16,639 nucleotides of DNA from Chloroflexota bacterium (GTDB taxonomy: Bacteria > Chloroflexota > Dehalococcoidia > Tepidiformales > Tepidiformaceae), in contig JANXYE010000303.1 of assembly GCA_025350285.1 (NCBI GenBank), positions 1-16,639 of the forward strand, in the 5' to 3' direction. The notes beneath the pieces were generated by a model. The model was not told where the DNA came from, searched no databases, and saw only the letters and a list, made by a program, of their open reading frames with translations. The position numbers were made by a program, and so were the translations under genes. Of this stretch, positions 7,464 through 13,538 are shown in pieces; positions within the stretch are counted from its first letter, which is position 1, and each line of letters starts with the position of its first letter.

Positions 7464-7533
7464 TATCAGCAAAGGAAGTCTACCCTTCGGACAGTCTACG
7501 ATCGTTTCCATAGGCAGCGCCACTTTGCTGATA
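7464..7533. repeat. Spaced inverted repeat in the DUF5679/VOC divergent promoter region
   Basis: TATCAGCAAAG (7464-7474) and its exact complement CTTTGCTGATA (7523-7533) flank 48 bp. Between the arms is a direct repeat of GTCTAC. The arms are about 59 bp apart centre to centre, too far for a normal terminator hairpin but suitable for two operator half-sites or two binding sites for a looping regulator. Confidence 0.4.
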
Positions 7534-7587
7534 GACACCGGCCGCAGCGTTCGCGGCCACAACACGCCGGCGCCCTGACACGCGGCC

Positions 7588-7593
7588 TATACT
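7588..7593 (+). promoter_or_regulatory. -10 box of a leaderless VOC transcript
   Basis: TATACT is followed by 6 nt and then the GTG at 7600. A GTG at 7594 directly touches the hexamer and would be upstream of the expected transcript start, so 7600 is preferred. No ribosome-binding site is present. Confidence 0.55.
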
Positions 7594-7599
7594 GTGCCC

Positions 7600-7983
7600 G
7601 TGACGAACGAACCGGAGATAGAGTCCCTCAGCGCGCTGACGCTTTCGACCCACGTCATGAAGCCTGCCGTGCGTTTTTACGCCGCCCTCGGGTTCGCATT
7701 GGTCTCCGGCGGCGAAGGTGCGCCGTTCAGCGTGTTTAAGGCAGGCGGCAGCTACATCAACCTCGCCCTCGTGCCTCCGGAGACGCGCTGGGCGCCGTGG
7801 GGCCGGTTCGTGGTCTACGTGAGCGATGTCGATGCCCAGTACGCAAAGGCCATCGCGGCGGGTTACACGCCCTCCTTCGAACCGCGCGACGCCACCTGGG
7901 GCGAACGCTACTTCCACATCAGCGACCCCGACGGGCACGAACTGAGCTTCGCCCGGCGGCTCCGCGGTGCGAAGTCCGAATAG
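7600..7983 (+). CDS. VOC-superfamily (glyoxalase/bleomycin resistance/dioxygenase-like) protein
   Basis: 127 residues with two beta-alpha-beta-beta-beta modules. The first (about 12-58) is LTLSTHVMKPAVRFYAALGF through SYINLALV. The second (about 68-118) is GRFVVYVSDVDAQYAKAIAAGY through YFHISDPDGHELSFARR. The DPDGHELSF ending with Glu114 is the usual second metal ligand region. The equivalent first-module position reads LSTHV (His18). VOC proteins range from glyoxalase I to antibiotic-binding proteins, so no substrate is assigned. The gene is followed after 7 bp by a type 1 repeat element. Confidence 0.85.
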   Translation: MTNEPEIESLSALTLSTHVMKPAVRFYAALGFALVSGGEGAPFSVFKAGGSYINLALVPPETRWAPWGRFVVYVSDVDAQYAKAIAAGYTPSFEPRDATWGERYFHISDPDGHELSFARRLRGAKSE

Positions 7984-7990
7984 TTGAGCT

Positions 7991-8207
7991 GGCCGCGACC
8001 GTCAGATTTTTGCGTTCGGTCTGGCGTGGCACGGGCGTGAACGAACCGCTCGTTCGCCACTCGCGGCCAGGATTGGCATCGCGAATCAAGAGGCACGCGC
8101 GCGGCAATCCTAGCCGCGACGGATACGGAGCGGTCTTTGGGAACCCGCGGCATCAGGCGCGCCCGCCTGACCTCGAGCCCAATTGCGGCCGAGATGCGGT
8201 CGAACGG
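7991..8207. repeat. Type 1 palindromic element, copy B, right end lost
   Basis: The left terminal repeat reads GACCGTCAGATTTTTGCG (to 8014). The central inverted repeat AACCGCTCGTTCGCCACTCG plus CGGCCAGGATTGG pairs with CAATCCTAGCCGCG and GGATACGGAGCGGT. Similarity to copy C extends to GCCGAGATGCGGTCGAACGG (8188-8207; 19 of 20 bases as in copy C), but the right terminal repeat seen in copies A and C is missing. The hydrolase promoter begins 7 bp later. Confidence 0.7.
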
Positions 8208-8214
8208 GATCCCC

Positions 8215-8220
8215 TATACT
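8215..8220 (+). promoter_or_regulatory. -10 box of a leaderless hydrolase transcript
   Basis: TATACT, then 7 nt (cgctacc), then GTG 8228. No Shine-Dalgarno sequence precedes that start. This box decides the start against an in-frame ATG at 8183, which lies inside the repeat. Confidence 0.55.
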
Positions 8221-8227
8221 CGCTACC

Positions 8228-9082
8228 GTGACTTCACCCACGATCGAACACGGCGAAGACGGCTATATGGCCCTGCACGGCCTGCGCCACCACTACATCC
8301 GCTGGGGAGACCCGGACGGCGACGCCGTCGTGCTGCTCCACGGCCTCATGAACAACGCCCGCTACTGGGAGCACGTCGCCGGGCGGCTGCGGCCAGAGTA
8401 CACGGTCTACGCGCCAGACCTCCGCGGTCACGGAGAGACAGAGCATGCCCCCGGCGGCTACCTCGTCTGGGCGTTCGCCATGGACCTTCGCGGGTTCGTC
8501 GAAGAGCTGGACCTGGAGGCCTTCGACCTTGTCGCGCACAGCATCGGCAGCCGCATCGCGATGTCCTACGCGCGGGACCACGGGCACCGCCTGAAGCACC
8601 TCGTGCTGGCGGACATGGGACCGCAGATGGCGGAGGCGGGCGCCCGCGGCATCCGCAAGAGCACCGGCGAAGCGCGCGAAAGGTCCGGGTTCCCGACGGA
8701 AGCCGAGGCTCTGGAGCACTTCGCGACCCTCTATCCGGGCCAGCCGAAAGAGTTCCTCGTGCGCCAGTTGGCCGCTTCGCTCGTGCTCGATGAGACGAGC
8801 GGCAACCTCGTCTTCCGCTTCGACCCGCAGATCAACCAGGCGACGGGGCGGGCGGCGCTGGTCGAGATCCCGTACCTCTGGGAAAGCCTGGAGCACATCA
8901 CCTGCCCGACGCTCGTCATCCGCGCGGAGAAAAGCAAGGTGCTCTCCGCCGAGATTGGCCAGCAGATGGTCGATCGGCTCCCGAACGCGCGCTACGTGGA
9001 GATCCCGGACGCGGGCCACCAGGTGCCACTGCACCAGCCGGACGCGTTCGCGAAGGTGATCCGGGAGTTCCTCGCCGAGTAG
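8228..9082 (+). CDS. Alpha/beta-fold hydrolase
   Basis: 284 residues of the alpha/beta hydrolase fold. The oxyanion motif VVLLHGLMNNARYWEHV (HG at 38-39) is followed by YAPDLRGHGETEH. The nucleophile elbow is LVAHSIGSR with Ser105, preceded by Ala-His instead of Gly-x. The catalytic His264 sits in DAGHQVPLHQPDAF. After strand 7 (CPTLVIRAEKSKVLS) the usual acidic residue position reads Lys237, so the third triad member is either displaced or absent. The family includes esterases, C-C bond hydrolases and haloperoxidase-like enzymes; the substrate is unknown. The gene is single, flanked by type 1 repeats on both sides. Confidence 0.87.
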   Translation: MTSPTIEHGEDGYMALHGLRHHYIRWGDPDGDAVVLLHGLMNNARYWEHVAGRLRPEYTVYAPDLRGHGETEHAPGGYLVWAFAMDLRGFVEELDLEAFDLVAHSIGSRIAMSYARDHGHRLKHLVLADMGPQMAEAGARGIRKSTGEARERSGFPTEAEALEHFATLYPGQPKEFLVRQLAASLVLDETSGNLVFRFDPQINQATGRAALVEIPYLWESLEHITCPTLVIRAEKSKVLSAEIGQQMVDRLPNARYVEIPDAGHQVPLHQPDAFAKVIREFLAE

Positions 9083-9157
9083 CCCGGTCCTCCGCCACGG
9101 GGCGCGGCTCCCGCGGACGGAAACCACCGAACCGCGACCGTGAACATCGCCAGGGGA

Positions 9158-9387
9158 GGGGTGGCCGTCAGATTTTTGCGGCCGCTCAGGGGTGGCACGT
9201 GCCTGAACGAACCGCTCGTTCGCCACTCGCGGCCAGGATTGCCGCGTGCGTGTCTCTTGATTCACGATGCCAATCCTGGCCGCGCCGGATACGGAGCGGT
9301 TCAGTCTCCAGTGAGCCCGCGGCCCGGGCGCCGAGATGCGCTCGAACGGAGTTGCCTGCCCTTGCGCAAGAATCTGACGCCCACCCC
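9158..9387. repeat. Type 1 palindromic element, copy C (complete)
   Basis: A ~230-bp element with terminal repeats GGTGGCCGTCAGATTTTTGC (left) and GCAAGAATCTGACGCCCACC (right), about 20 bp with few mismatches. The central long inverted repeat runs from AACCGCTCGTTCGCCACTCG at 9210 to ACGGAGCGGTTC at 9303. Flanks of the central segment are collinear with copy B, but the segment itself (9236-9276) is inverted. It occupies most of the gap between the hydrolase and the small membrane protein. Confidence 0.78.
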
Positions 9388-9426
9388 CAACGGGAGCCCC
9401 GGGCCACCTGAACCGGTCCGGCGCTG

Positions 9427-9432
9427 TATGGT
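9427..9432 (+). promoter_or_regulatory. Possible -10 box for the small membrane protein gene
   Basis: TATGGT lies 30 nt upstream of GTG 9463 and directly touches an alternative GTG at 9433. With a start near 9439 it would give a short leader containing GAAGGGG, which supports the downstream GTG. Confidence 0.35.
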
Positions 9433-9462
9433 GTGGCCAAACGGCCAGAAGGGGCGCGACCG

Positions 9463-9777
9463 GTGCGGCTGCGGATCGCCATTATCGCCACGAGCCTGGG
9501 CTCTGTGCTCTTTGCCGAGGCGTCGAATCTCGGGCGCTGGATCGCTCTGATCGCCGGCTGCACGGTGCTCACCTGGCTCGTGCTCGTCTGCGTTGGGCGT
9601 AAGCCGCTCTATATCTTCCTGCCCGCGCTCTACGCCATCGTGTTCGTCGCAGCCTTCGGCGCCGCCGGAAGCTGGCCCGCAAGCGGCATCCTGACCGCCG
9701 CTCTCGCTCTCGCCGGGCTCGCCGCCGGAGCCGGCCTCCTCGCCCGCTCCGTCATCGCCGCTGAAGACACCGCCTGA
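9463..9777 (+). CDS. Small multi-pass membrane protein, unknown function
   Basis: 104 residues, almost entirely hydrophobic, with about four predicted membrane helices (roughly 4-20, 26-44, 49-68 and 74-97) separated by short loops such as GRKPLY and GSWPASG. I recognise no family motif. The start GTG 9463 follows GAAGGGG by about 9 nt. A GTG at 9433 would add a charged decapeptide and touches the -10 box. The gene converges on the PPOX-class gene and lies immediately right of type 1 copy C. Confidence 0.6.
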   Translation: MRLRIAIIATSLGSVLFAEASNLGRWIALIAGCTVLTWLVLVCVGRKPLYIFLPALYAIVFVAAFGAAGSWPASGILTAALALAGLAAGAGLLARSVIAAEDTA

Positions 9778-9850
9778 CGTCGAACGGCCACCATGCTTCA
9801 TGGCGCGACACGCGCCCCACTGACACTGGTCGAGACCGCTGACGGCACAC

Positions 9851-9889
9851 GCCTAACACCTATGGCCTAACCCCTACCGCCTACCTGCC
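9851..9889 (-). repeat. G-rich tail repeat after a stop codon, copy 1
   Basis: On the coding (minus) strand the sequence directly after the TAG stop of the PPOX-class gene is a run of GGTAGGC, GGTAGGGG and GTTAGGC units. It shares a 22-nt identical core (9865-9886) with a second copy at 11000-11021, also directly after a stop codon. The closely spaced GG/GGGG tracts could fold into a two-layer G-quadruplex in mRNA. Confidence 0.6.
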
Positions 9890-10507
9890 CTACAAGTTCG
9901 TTGCGTCGGCCTCGATTGCGGCGTCGATCTGGCGGACGAGTTCTTCGCCGCCGCCGAGCTTCGCGGCCATCAGCTTGCCCCAGGAGACGGGCGTGGACTC
10001 GGTCCAGCTCTCGGGTTCCCACAGCCGGGCGCGCTTGAACGCCTTGGCGCAGTGGAAAAAGCACTCATCAATGTGGATGCGGATGGCGACCAGCGCTGGC
10101 TGGCCGCGCTCGCTCAGCCGGTCGAGGACCGCCGGGTCGGCCGTCAGCTCCGCCCGCCCGTTGACGCGCAGCGTCTCCTCCGTGCCGGGCTTCAGGAAGA
10201 TGACGCCCACATGCGGGTTTTCGAGGATGTTCTGAAGCCCGAAAAGCAGCTTGTTGCCGCGACGGTCCGGGATGAGGAGGGTCGAGTCGTCCTCCACAGC
10301 CACGAAGCCCGGGCCATCACCCTTCGGCGAGACATCGATGTTGCCCGCGGTATCGGCGGTCGCCAGGAGAAGGAACGGCGAGGTCTCGATGTAGTTGCGC
10401 GCCGGGCCCTCGAGGCCGCTCCAGACCTTCGTGTGGACGATTGGGCTGGGCACGCCCATACGCTCCCGCAGCGCTTCGATGGTGGCTATCTGATAGGGGT
10501 CGGACAT
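9890..10507 (-). CDS. PPOX-class FMN-dependent flavoprotein (MSMEG_1061/DR_2398-like)
   Basis: 205 residues of the pyridoxamine 5'-phosphate oxidase-like split barrel. N-terminal RNYIETSPFLLLATADTAGNIDVSPKGD and LLIPDRRGNKLLFGLQNILENPHVGVIFLKPG form the FMN-binding barrel. The C-terminal ECFFHCAKAFKRARLWEPESW is typical of the probable-FMN-enzyme subfamily (TIGR04025-like). Such proteins bind FMN or F420, and few have known substrates; true vitamin B6 synthesis is unlikely. The start ATG 10507 has GAGGAT 6 nt upstream. An upstream in-frame extension lacks family sequence. A TACGCT box at 10542-10537 gives a short leader. Confidence 0.85.
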   Translation of the reverse strand: MSDPYQIATIEALRERMGVPSPIVHTKVWSGLEGPARNYIETSPFLLLATADTAGNIDVSPKGDGPGFVAVEDDSTLLIPDRRGNKLLFGLQNILENPHVGVIFLKPGTEETLRVNGRAELTADPAVLDRLSERGQPALVAIRIHIDECFFHCAKAFKRARLWEPESWTESTPVSWGKLMAAKLGGGEELVRQIDAAIEADATNL

Positions 10508-10536
10508 GGGTAGATCCTCGGGCCAGGGTGGCGGAG

Positions 10537-10542
10537 AGCGTA
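10537..10542 (-). promoter_or_regulatory. Possible -10 box for the PPOX-class gene
   Basis: TACGCT on the minus strand, about 29 nt before the ATG at 10507, with the ribosome-binding site GAGGAT between them. No convincing -35 box. Confidence 0.35.
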
Positions 10543-10571
10543 CAGCAGCGGCGAAGCGCACGCTGGCCGCC

Positions 10572-10788
10572 GGGTGCCATTCAGAGTTTTGCGCGAGGAG
10601 GGGTCGTGGGCAGCGCCGGGCGTCCTGCCCTCACCCCCGACCCCTCTGCTCTGAAAATAGGGGCCGCCTGGCCGAAAGCCCTCACCCCCGGCCCCTCTCC
10701 CGTGCGCGGGCGAGGGGAGCACTGCTTTCCTCCTCGACCAGCACGGCCACGCCATCCATTTGCCAACGCAAAACGTTGAAGCGCACCC
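10572..10788. repeat. Type 2 inverted-repeat element, copy 2
   Basis: A ~217-bp element, inverted relative to copy 1. The ends are GGGTGCCATTCAGAGTTTTG and CAACGCAAAACGTTGAAGCG plus CACCC. The interior shares CGCGAGGAG, GGGCGTCCTGCCCTCACC and TTTCCTCCTCGACCAGC with copy 1. It is longer because the C-rich unit beginning CCCTCACCCCCG occurs twice. Flanks CTGGCCGCC (10563-10571) and CTGGCGGCC (10789-10797) match at 8 of 9 positions and may be a target-site duplication. Confidence 0.75.
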
Positions 10789-10813
10789 CTGGCGGCCCCG
10801 CCGCCTCCAGTCA

Positions 10814-10908
10814 GTACCGCGACCGAAAGGGAGCGGCGGTAAAGAGGCTGCGCGGCCAGGCGTCGGCTCGGCACGTTAGCACCCGCCGCTCCCTATCCGT
10901 CGCGGTAC
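10814..10908. repeat. Type 3 palindromic element
   Basis: Arms of about 25 bp flank a ~45-bp centre. The left arm reads GTACCGCGACCGAAAGGGAG then CGGCGG; the right arm is CCGCCGCTCCCTATCCGTCG then CGGTAC, a near-perfect complement. A 24-of-26 match to the left arm lies at 13971-13996 in the signalling operon. Nothing else identifiable is seen between here and the G-rich tail at 10991. Confidence 0.65.
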
Positions 10909-10990
10909 CGCCGGGCACGCCGCCGCTCGGCCGAGCGTGGCACATTCGCGATCCGGTACACCGCGGCTCAGTCCACGTGACGGCCGCCTC

Positions 10991-11026
10991 CCGCCTACCG
11001 CCTAACCCCTACCGCCTACCTACTAC
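10991..11026 (-). repeat. G-rich tail repeat after a stop codon, copy 2
   Basis: It directly follows the TAG stop of the DUF4388 gene on the coding strand, with GGTAGGC-type units and the same 22-nt core (11000-11021) as the copy at 9865-9886. It ends the five-gene signalling operon. Confidence 0.6.
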
Positions 11027-11887
11027 CTACGCCGCACTGCGGAGCCACTGGAGCATGGCCTGCTGAAACTTCACGCGCTGGGCATCGTCCGCTATCTCGC
11101 CGGCCACGAACTCGACGAGCTGGCTCGCCTTCTCTTTGGCGAAACTCTCCCGAGTTGACTTCAAGAGGTCCACGCCGTCATCCACGATCACGGGCGCCAG
11201 CGGGCCGAGGGCCTGGGCCGCGTGGGCGGTCAGCTCTTTGAAAAACTGCGGCGAAACGATCACCTTCGGCGGCCCCGCGCTGGCCGCCGGAGCAGCCGGC
11301 GCCGATTGCTGGGCGGTCGGCGGCGCGAATTGGAGCACCGGCCGTGCGAGCGGCTCTTCGAACTCCACAAGTCCGCTCGTCGAGAGACGATAAAAGCGCC
11401 GCGTCACGTCCCATTCGTCTTCGTGGAGCGCGTCCGTCACGTCGCCGATGCTGGCCCGCCCGTCGCAAAAGGCGAGCACCGACCAATCGGCCGGCTGGAT
11501 CGTTACGGCGTTCGCGATCGTCGCTACCAGCCGCGGCACAATATGCGCCGAGGCGATGGTGTCCCGGATCTTTGCTCGCTCGGTCACTTCGGCGGCGGCG
11601 TCCTGGAGCACGTCGGCGAGCGGGCGAATGACCGTCACCTGGCTTGTCGGGACGCGCGGTTCGAAGCTAAACGTGCCCTTCGCCCAGGTCATCACGGTCG
11701 CGATCACGGGCTCCCCGGATTGCGTCCCGGAGGTGGCGTGGACGACGGCGCCTTCGCGGATGTAGACATCGGCGCGGTGTGGGCCGTCGGTCAGTTCGAT
11801 GCGGCCGACCTGCCGCGACGAACACAGCAAGTTCAGAATGTCCGGCAGCGGCCACTGCGCCAGGCTGCCGGTGAGTCCTTCCGCCAT
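11027..11887 (-). CDS. DUF4388 (PATAN-type) protein with winged-helix-like middle
   Basis: 286 residues. The N-terminal DUF4388 domain (about 4-80) has GSLAQWPLPDILNLLCSSRQ, VGRIELTDG, VYIREGAVVHATSG and WAKGTFSFEP, the standard order for this family. A middle helical/winged-helix-like part (about 105-180) contains VLAFCDGRASIGDVTDALHED and VTRRFYRLSTSGLVEFEE. A Pro/Ala linker (188-207) leads to a helical C-terminal domain (about 210-283), VSPQFFKELTAHAAQALGPLAPVIVDDGV to QQAMLQWL, resembling the small domain (DUF8082-like) often found after DUF4388. DUF4388 proteins occur with Roadblock proteins and response regulators in signalling and motility systems. It is the last gene of the operon, 18 bp after the Roadblock gene, with AGAAGGGGA before the ATG. 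Confidence 0.82.
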   Translation of the reverse strand: MAEGLTGSLAQWPLPDILNLLCSSRQVGRIELTDGPHRADVYIREGAVVHATSGTQSGEPVIATVMTWAKGTFSFEPRVPTSQVTVIRPLADVLQDAAAEVTERAKIRDTIASAHIVPRLVATIANAVTIQPADWSVLAFCDGRASIGDVTDALHEDEWDVTRRFYRLSTSGLVEFEEPLARPVLQFAPPTAQQSAPAAPAASAGPPKVIVSPQFFKELTAHAAQALGPLAPVIVDDGVDLLKSTRESFAKEKASQLVEFVAGEIADDAQRVKFQQAMLQWLRSAA

Positions 11888-11905
11888 TGTCGTTCCCCTT
11901 CTGCG

Positions 11906-12349
11906 TTAGGCGCCGAGCAACTGGTACGAATGCCAGGCCACGTCGTCCATGTGGGCCTCCGTGAGGAGGTCCTTGCGGGCCAGGTTCGCCCTTTTCGAAA
12001 GGCGTTTCTGGATGTTGTTGTCTTTCCGCCAGCGCACGATGGTCATATCGACCGTCATGCGCAGCGTCGCCATATCGACGTTCGGGTGGCAGACCACGAG
12101 GATCATCGCCGGGCCCAGGTCGCGCACGAACAGGCGCCACGTGTCGTACGTGAACTCCCCCCGATCGACCGGCTTGCGGGACCTGTCCATCGCGGCCAGC
12201 GTCTGGGCGGCGGCGCGGCTCATCTCGCCCATGGCGATGGTGGCGAGAACCGGCGGGCTGGAACTGACGACGAGCTCCCCGGCGTTGTCGCAGACGAACG
12301 CCCCGCCGACGTTTTCCAGTGCGCAGATCTGCTGGAGATCCCGTTCCAT
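11906..12349 (-). CDS. Roadblock/LC7-domain protein (second in operon)
   Basis: 147 residues. The Roadblock fold spans about 3-105: LQQICALENVGGAFVCDNAGEL, a long helix PPVLATIAMGEMSRAAAQTLAAM, strands FTYDTWRLFVRDLGPAMILVVCHPN, and a final helix DMATLRMTVDMTIVRWR. A basic, charged tail follows (RKDNNIQKRLSKRANLARKD). Bacterial Roadblock proteins (MglB and relatives) act as homodimeric scaffolds or GTPase-activating partners of Ras-like GTPases. None is encoded in this operon. The start ATG 12349 is 12 bp after the previous stop and has only GGGA as a weak ribosome-binding site, suggesting translational coupling. Confidence 0.8.
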   Translation of the reverse strand: MERDLQQICALENVGGAFVCDNAGELVVSSSPPVLATIAMGEMSRAAAQTLAAMDRSRKPVDRGEFTYDTWRLFVRDLGPAMILVVCHPNVDMATLRMTVDMTIVRWRKDNNIQKRLSKRANLARKDLLTEAHMDDVAWHSYQLLGA

Positions 12350-12361
12350 CTGTCTGTGTCC

Positions 12362-13486
12362 CTACGAAACCAGCGCCTGCATCGTGGGGGAGAACCCCTC
12401 GATCATCGACGCGTGGCTCCAGTTCATCTCGGAAAGTTCGGCCCGCACACGGGATTCGAGGTCCGCGCGCTTCGTCCGGAAGGCGAGCCGGGAGATGGTG
12501 TCCTGGAGGCATTCGGCGAGCGCTTCGCTGAGGTCGTGAGGGATCGCCCCGTGGAAGGCCGCCTTCCCCGCCCTGTATTCGAACTCGGCCGCGAAGGGGT
12601 CAAGAAACGGGTAGGCGCCCGCCTTCTCGACGGTCACCTCGCGGAACGCATCGGCGAATTTGCCCTCGCTCGAGAGCTTATCGACCGCGCCCTCGGCTCG
12701 CGAGAGCATCTCGCTCCAGAAGCTCATGAGTTCTTCCGGATCGACCTTCGCGCCTTGCGCCTGGATCGGCGTGACGTTCGCGGGGAGAGCGCCCGCCGCC
12801 TCGCCGGCCGCTTCCTCTCGGGCCCCACCGGACGCCAATGCGGGCGCGTACACCGCCACGGGCTCCCGCGCTGGCTCGGACAGTGCGGCGGAGGACGGCC
12901 GCGCGGCGATCGCCTGGAAGACATCGAAGGTGGCGCCGTAGCTCGCGGCCGCCTGGATAATCGTCTCGGCCACCGCTTCGCCGGAGCGCGTCTCCGCCCC
13001 CTGGGTGAAGACCGCTTCGATGACCTGGCCGGAGCGCATGAAGATGATCCCATCGCCGCGCCCTTCCGGGAGGACGAACTCGAGATGGCCGGTGTGGCCA
13101 TCGTCGCGCAGCTTGGCCACGAGCCGGTCCGGGTTGGCGAACGAGGTATCGAGCCCCTTGAACACGAGGTCGCTCTCCAGCAGCACGGAAAGCAGGCCGA
13201 CGAGTTCTGGCGCCAGGGCGAACACGCTAATACTGCCGCCCCGGCTCTTCACGCGGGCGCTTACCGTCGCCTGGGCGGCGCTTCCCGAGACGCGGCTCCC
13301 CGGAGATTGTTCGAGGGCGTTCACCACATCGCCGGAAGCGAGCAGGACGACGCCTTCATAGTCCGGGAAGTTGACGGTGATGTAGCCCGTCGTGCGGGTG
13401 CCGTGCAGTTCGGCGAGCAGCTGGCCGAAGTCGGTAAACGACGTCCCAAGGTTCGCGTACAACGGTTTGTCTTTGGGGAGCATCAT
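12362..13486 (-). CDS. Tandem DUF4388/PATAN-like protein with helical C-terminus
   Basis: 374 residues. Two repeated segments have the same pattern. Segment 1 (about 10-105) has ANLGTSFTDFGQLLAELHGT, RTTGYITVNF and GVVLLASGDVVNALEQ. Segment 2 (about 108-195) has KGLDTSFANPDRLVAKLRDD, HTGHLEFVLP and DGIIFMRSGQVIEAVF followed by SGEAVAETIIQAAASYGATF. Both look like divergent DUF4388 domains (sheet, then G-x-I/V strand, then helix). An Ala/Pro linker (196-245) leads to a helical C-terminal region (about 248-370) of no recognised family. The start ATG 13486, or the adjacent ATG 13483, follows AAGGAGGAAG. Probable role: scaffold or adaptor between the two Roadblock proteins. Confidence 0.7.
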   Translation of the reverse strand: MMLPKDKPLYANLGTSFTDFGQLLAELHGTRTTGYITVNFPDYEGVVLLASGDVVNALEQSPGSRVSGSAAQATVSARVKSRGGSISVFALAPELVGLLSVLLESDLVFKGLDTSFANPDRLVAKLRDDGHTGHLEFVLPEGRGDGIIFMRSGQVIEAVFTQGAETRSGEAVAETIIQAAASYGATFDVFQAIAARPSSAALSEPAREPVAVYAPALASGGAREEAAGEAAGALPANVTPIQAQGAKVDPEELMSFWSEMLSRAEGAVDKLSSEGKFADAFREVTVEKAGAYPFLDPFAAEFEYRAGKAAFHGAIPHDLSEALAECLQDTISRLAFRTKRADLESRVRAELSEMNWSHASMIEGFSPTMQALVS

Positions 13487-13538
13487 CGGGGTCTTCCTCC
13501 TTGGGGTTGCCGTTTCCACGGCCCGGGTTGGCCGTGGT

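Noticed and set aside
9890..10507. True pyridoxamine 5'-phosphate oxidase (pdxH)
   Set aside because: The C-terminal signature fits the uncharacterised PPOX-class FMN subfamily, and the substrate-binding C-terminal motif of PdxH is not seen.
10600..10740. C-rich repeated units resembling a CRISPR or tandem array
   Set aside because: Only two unequal units inside an inverted-repeat element, with no constant repeat length or unique spacers and no cas gene nearby.
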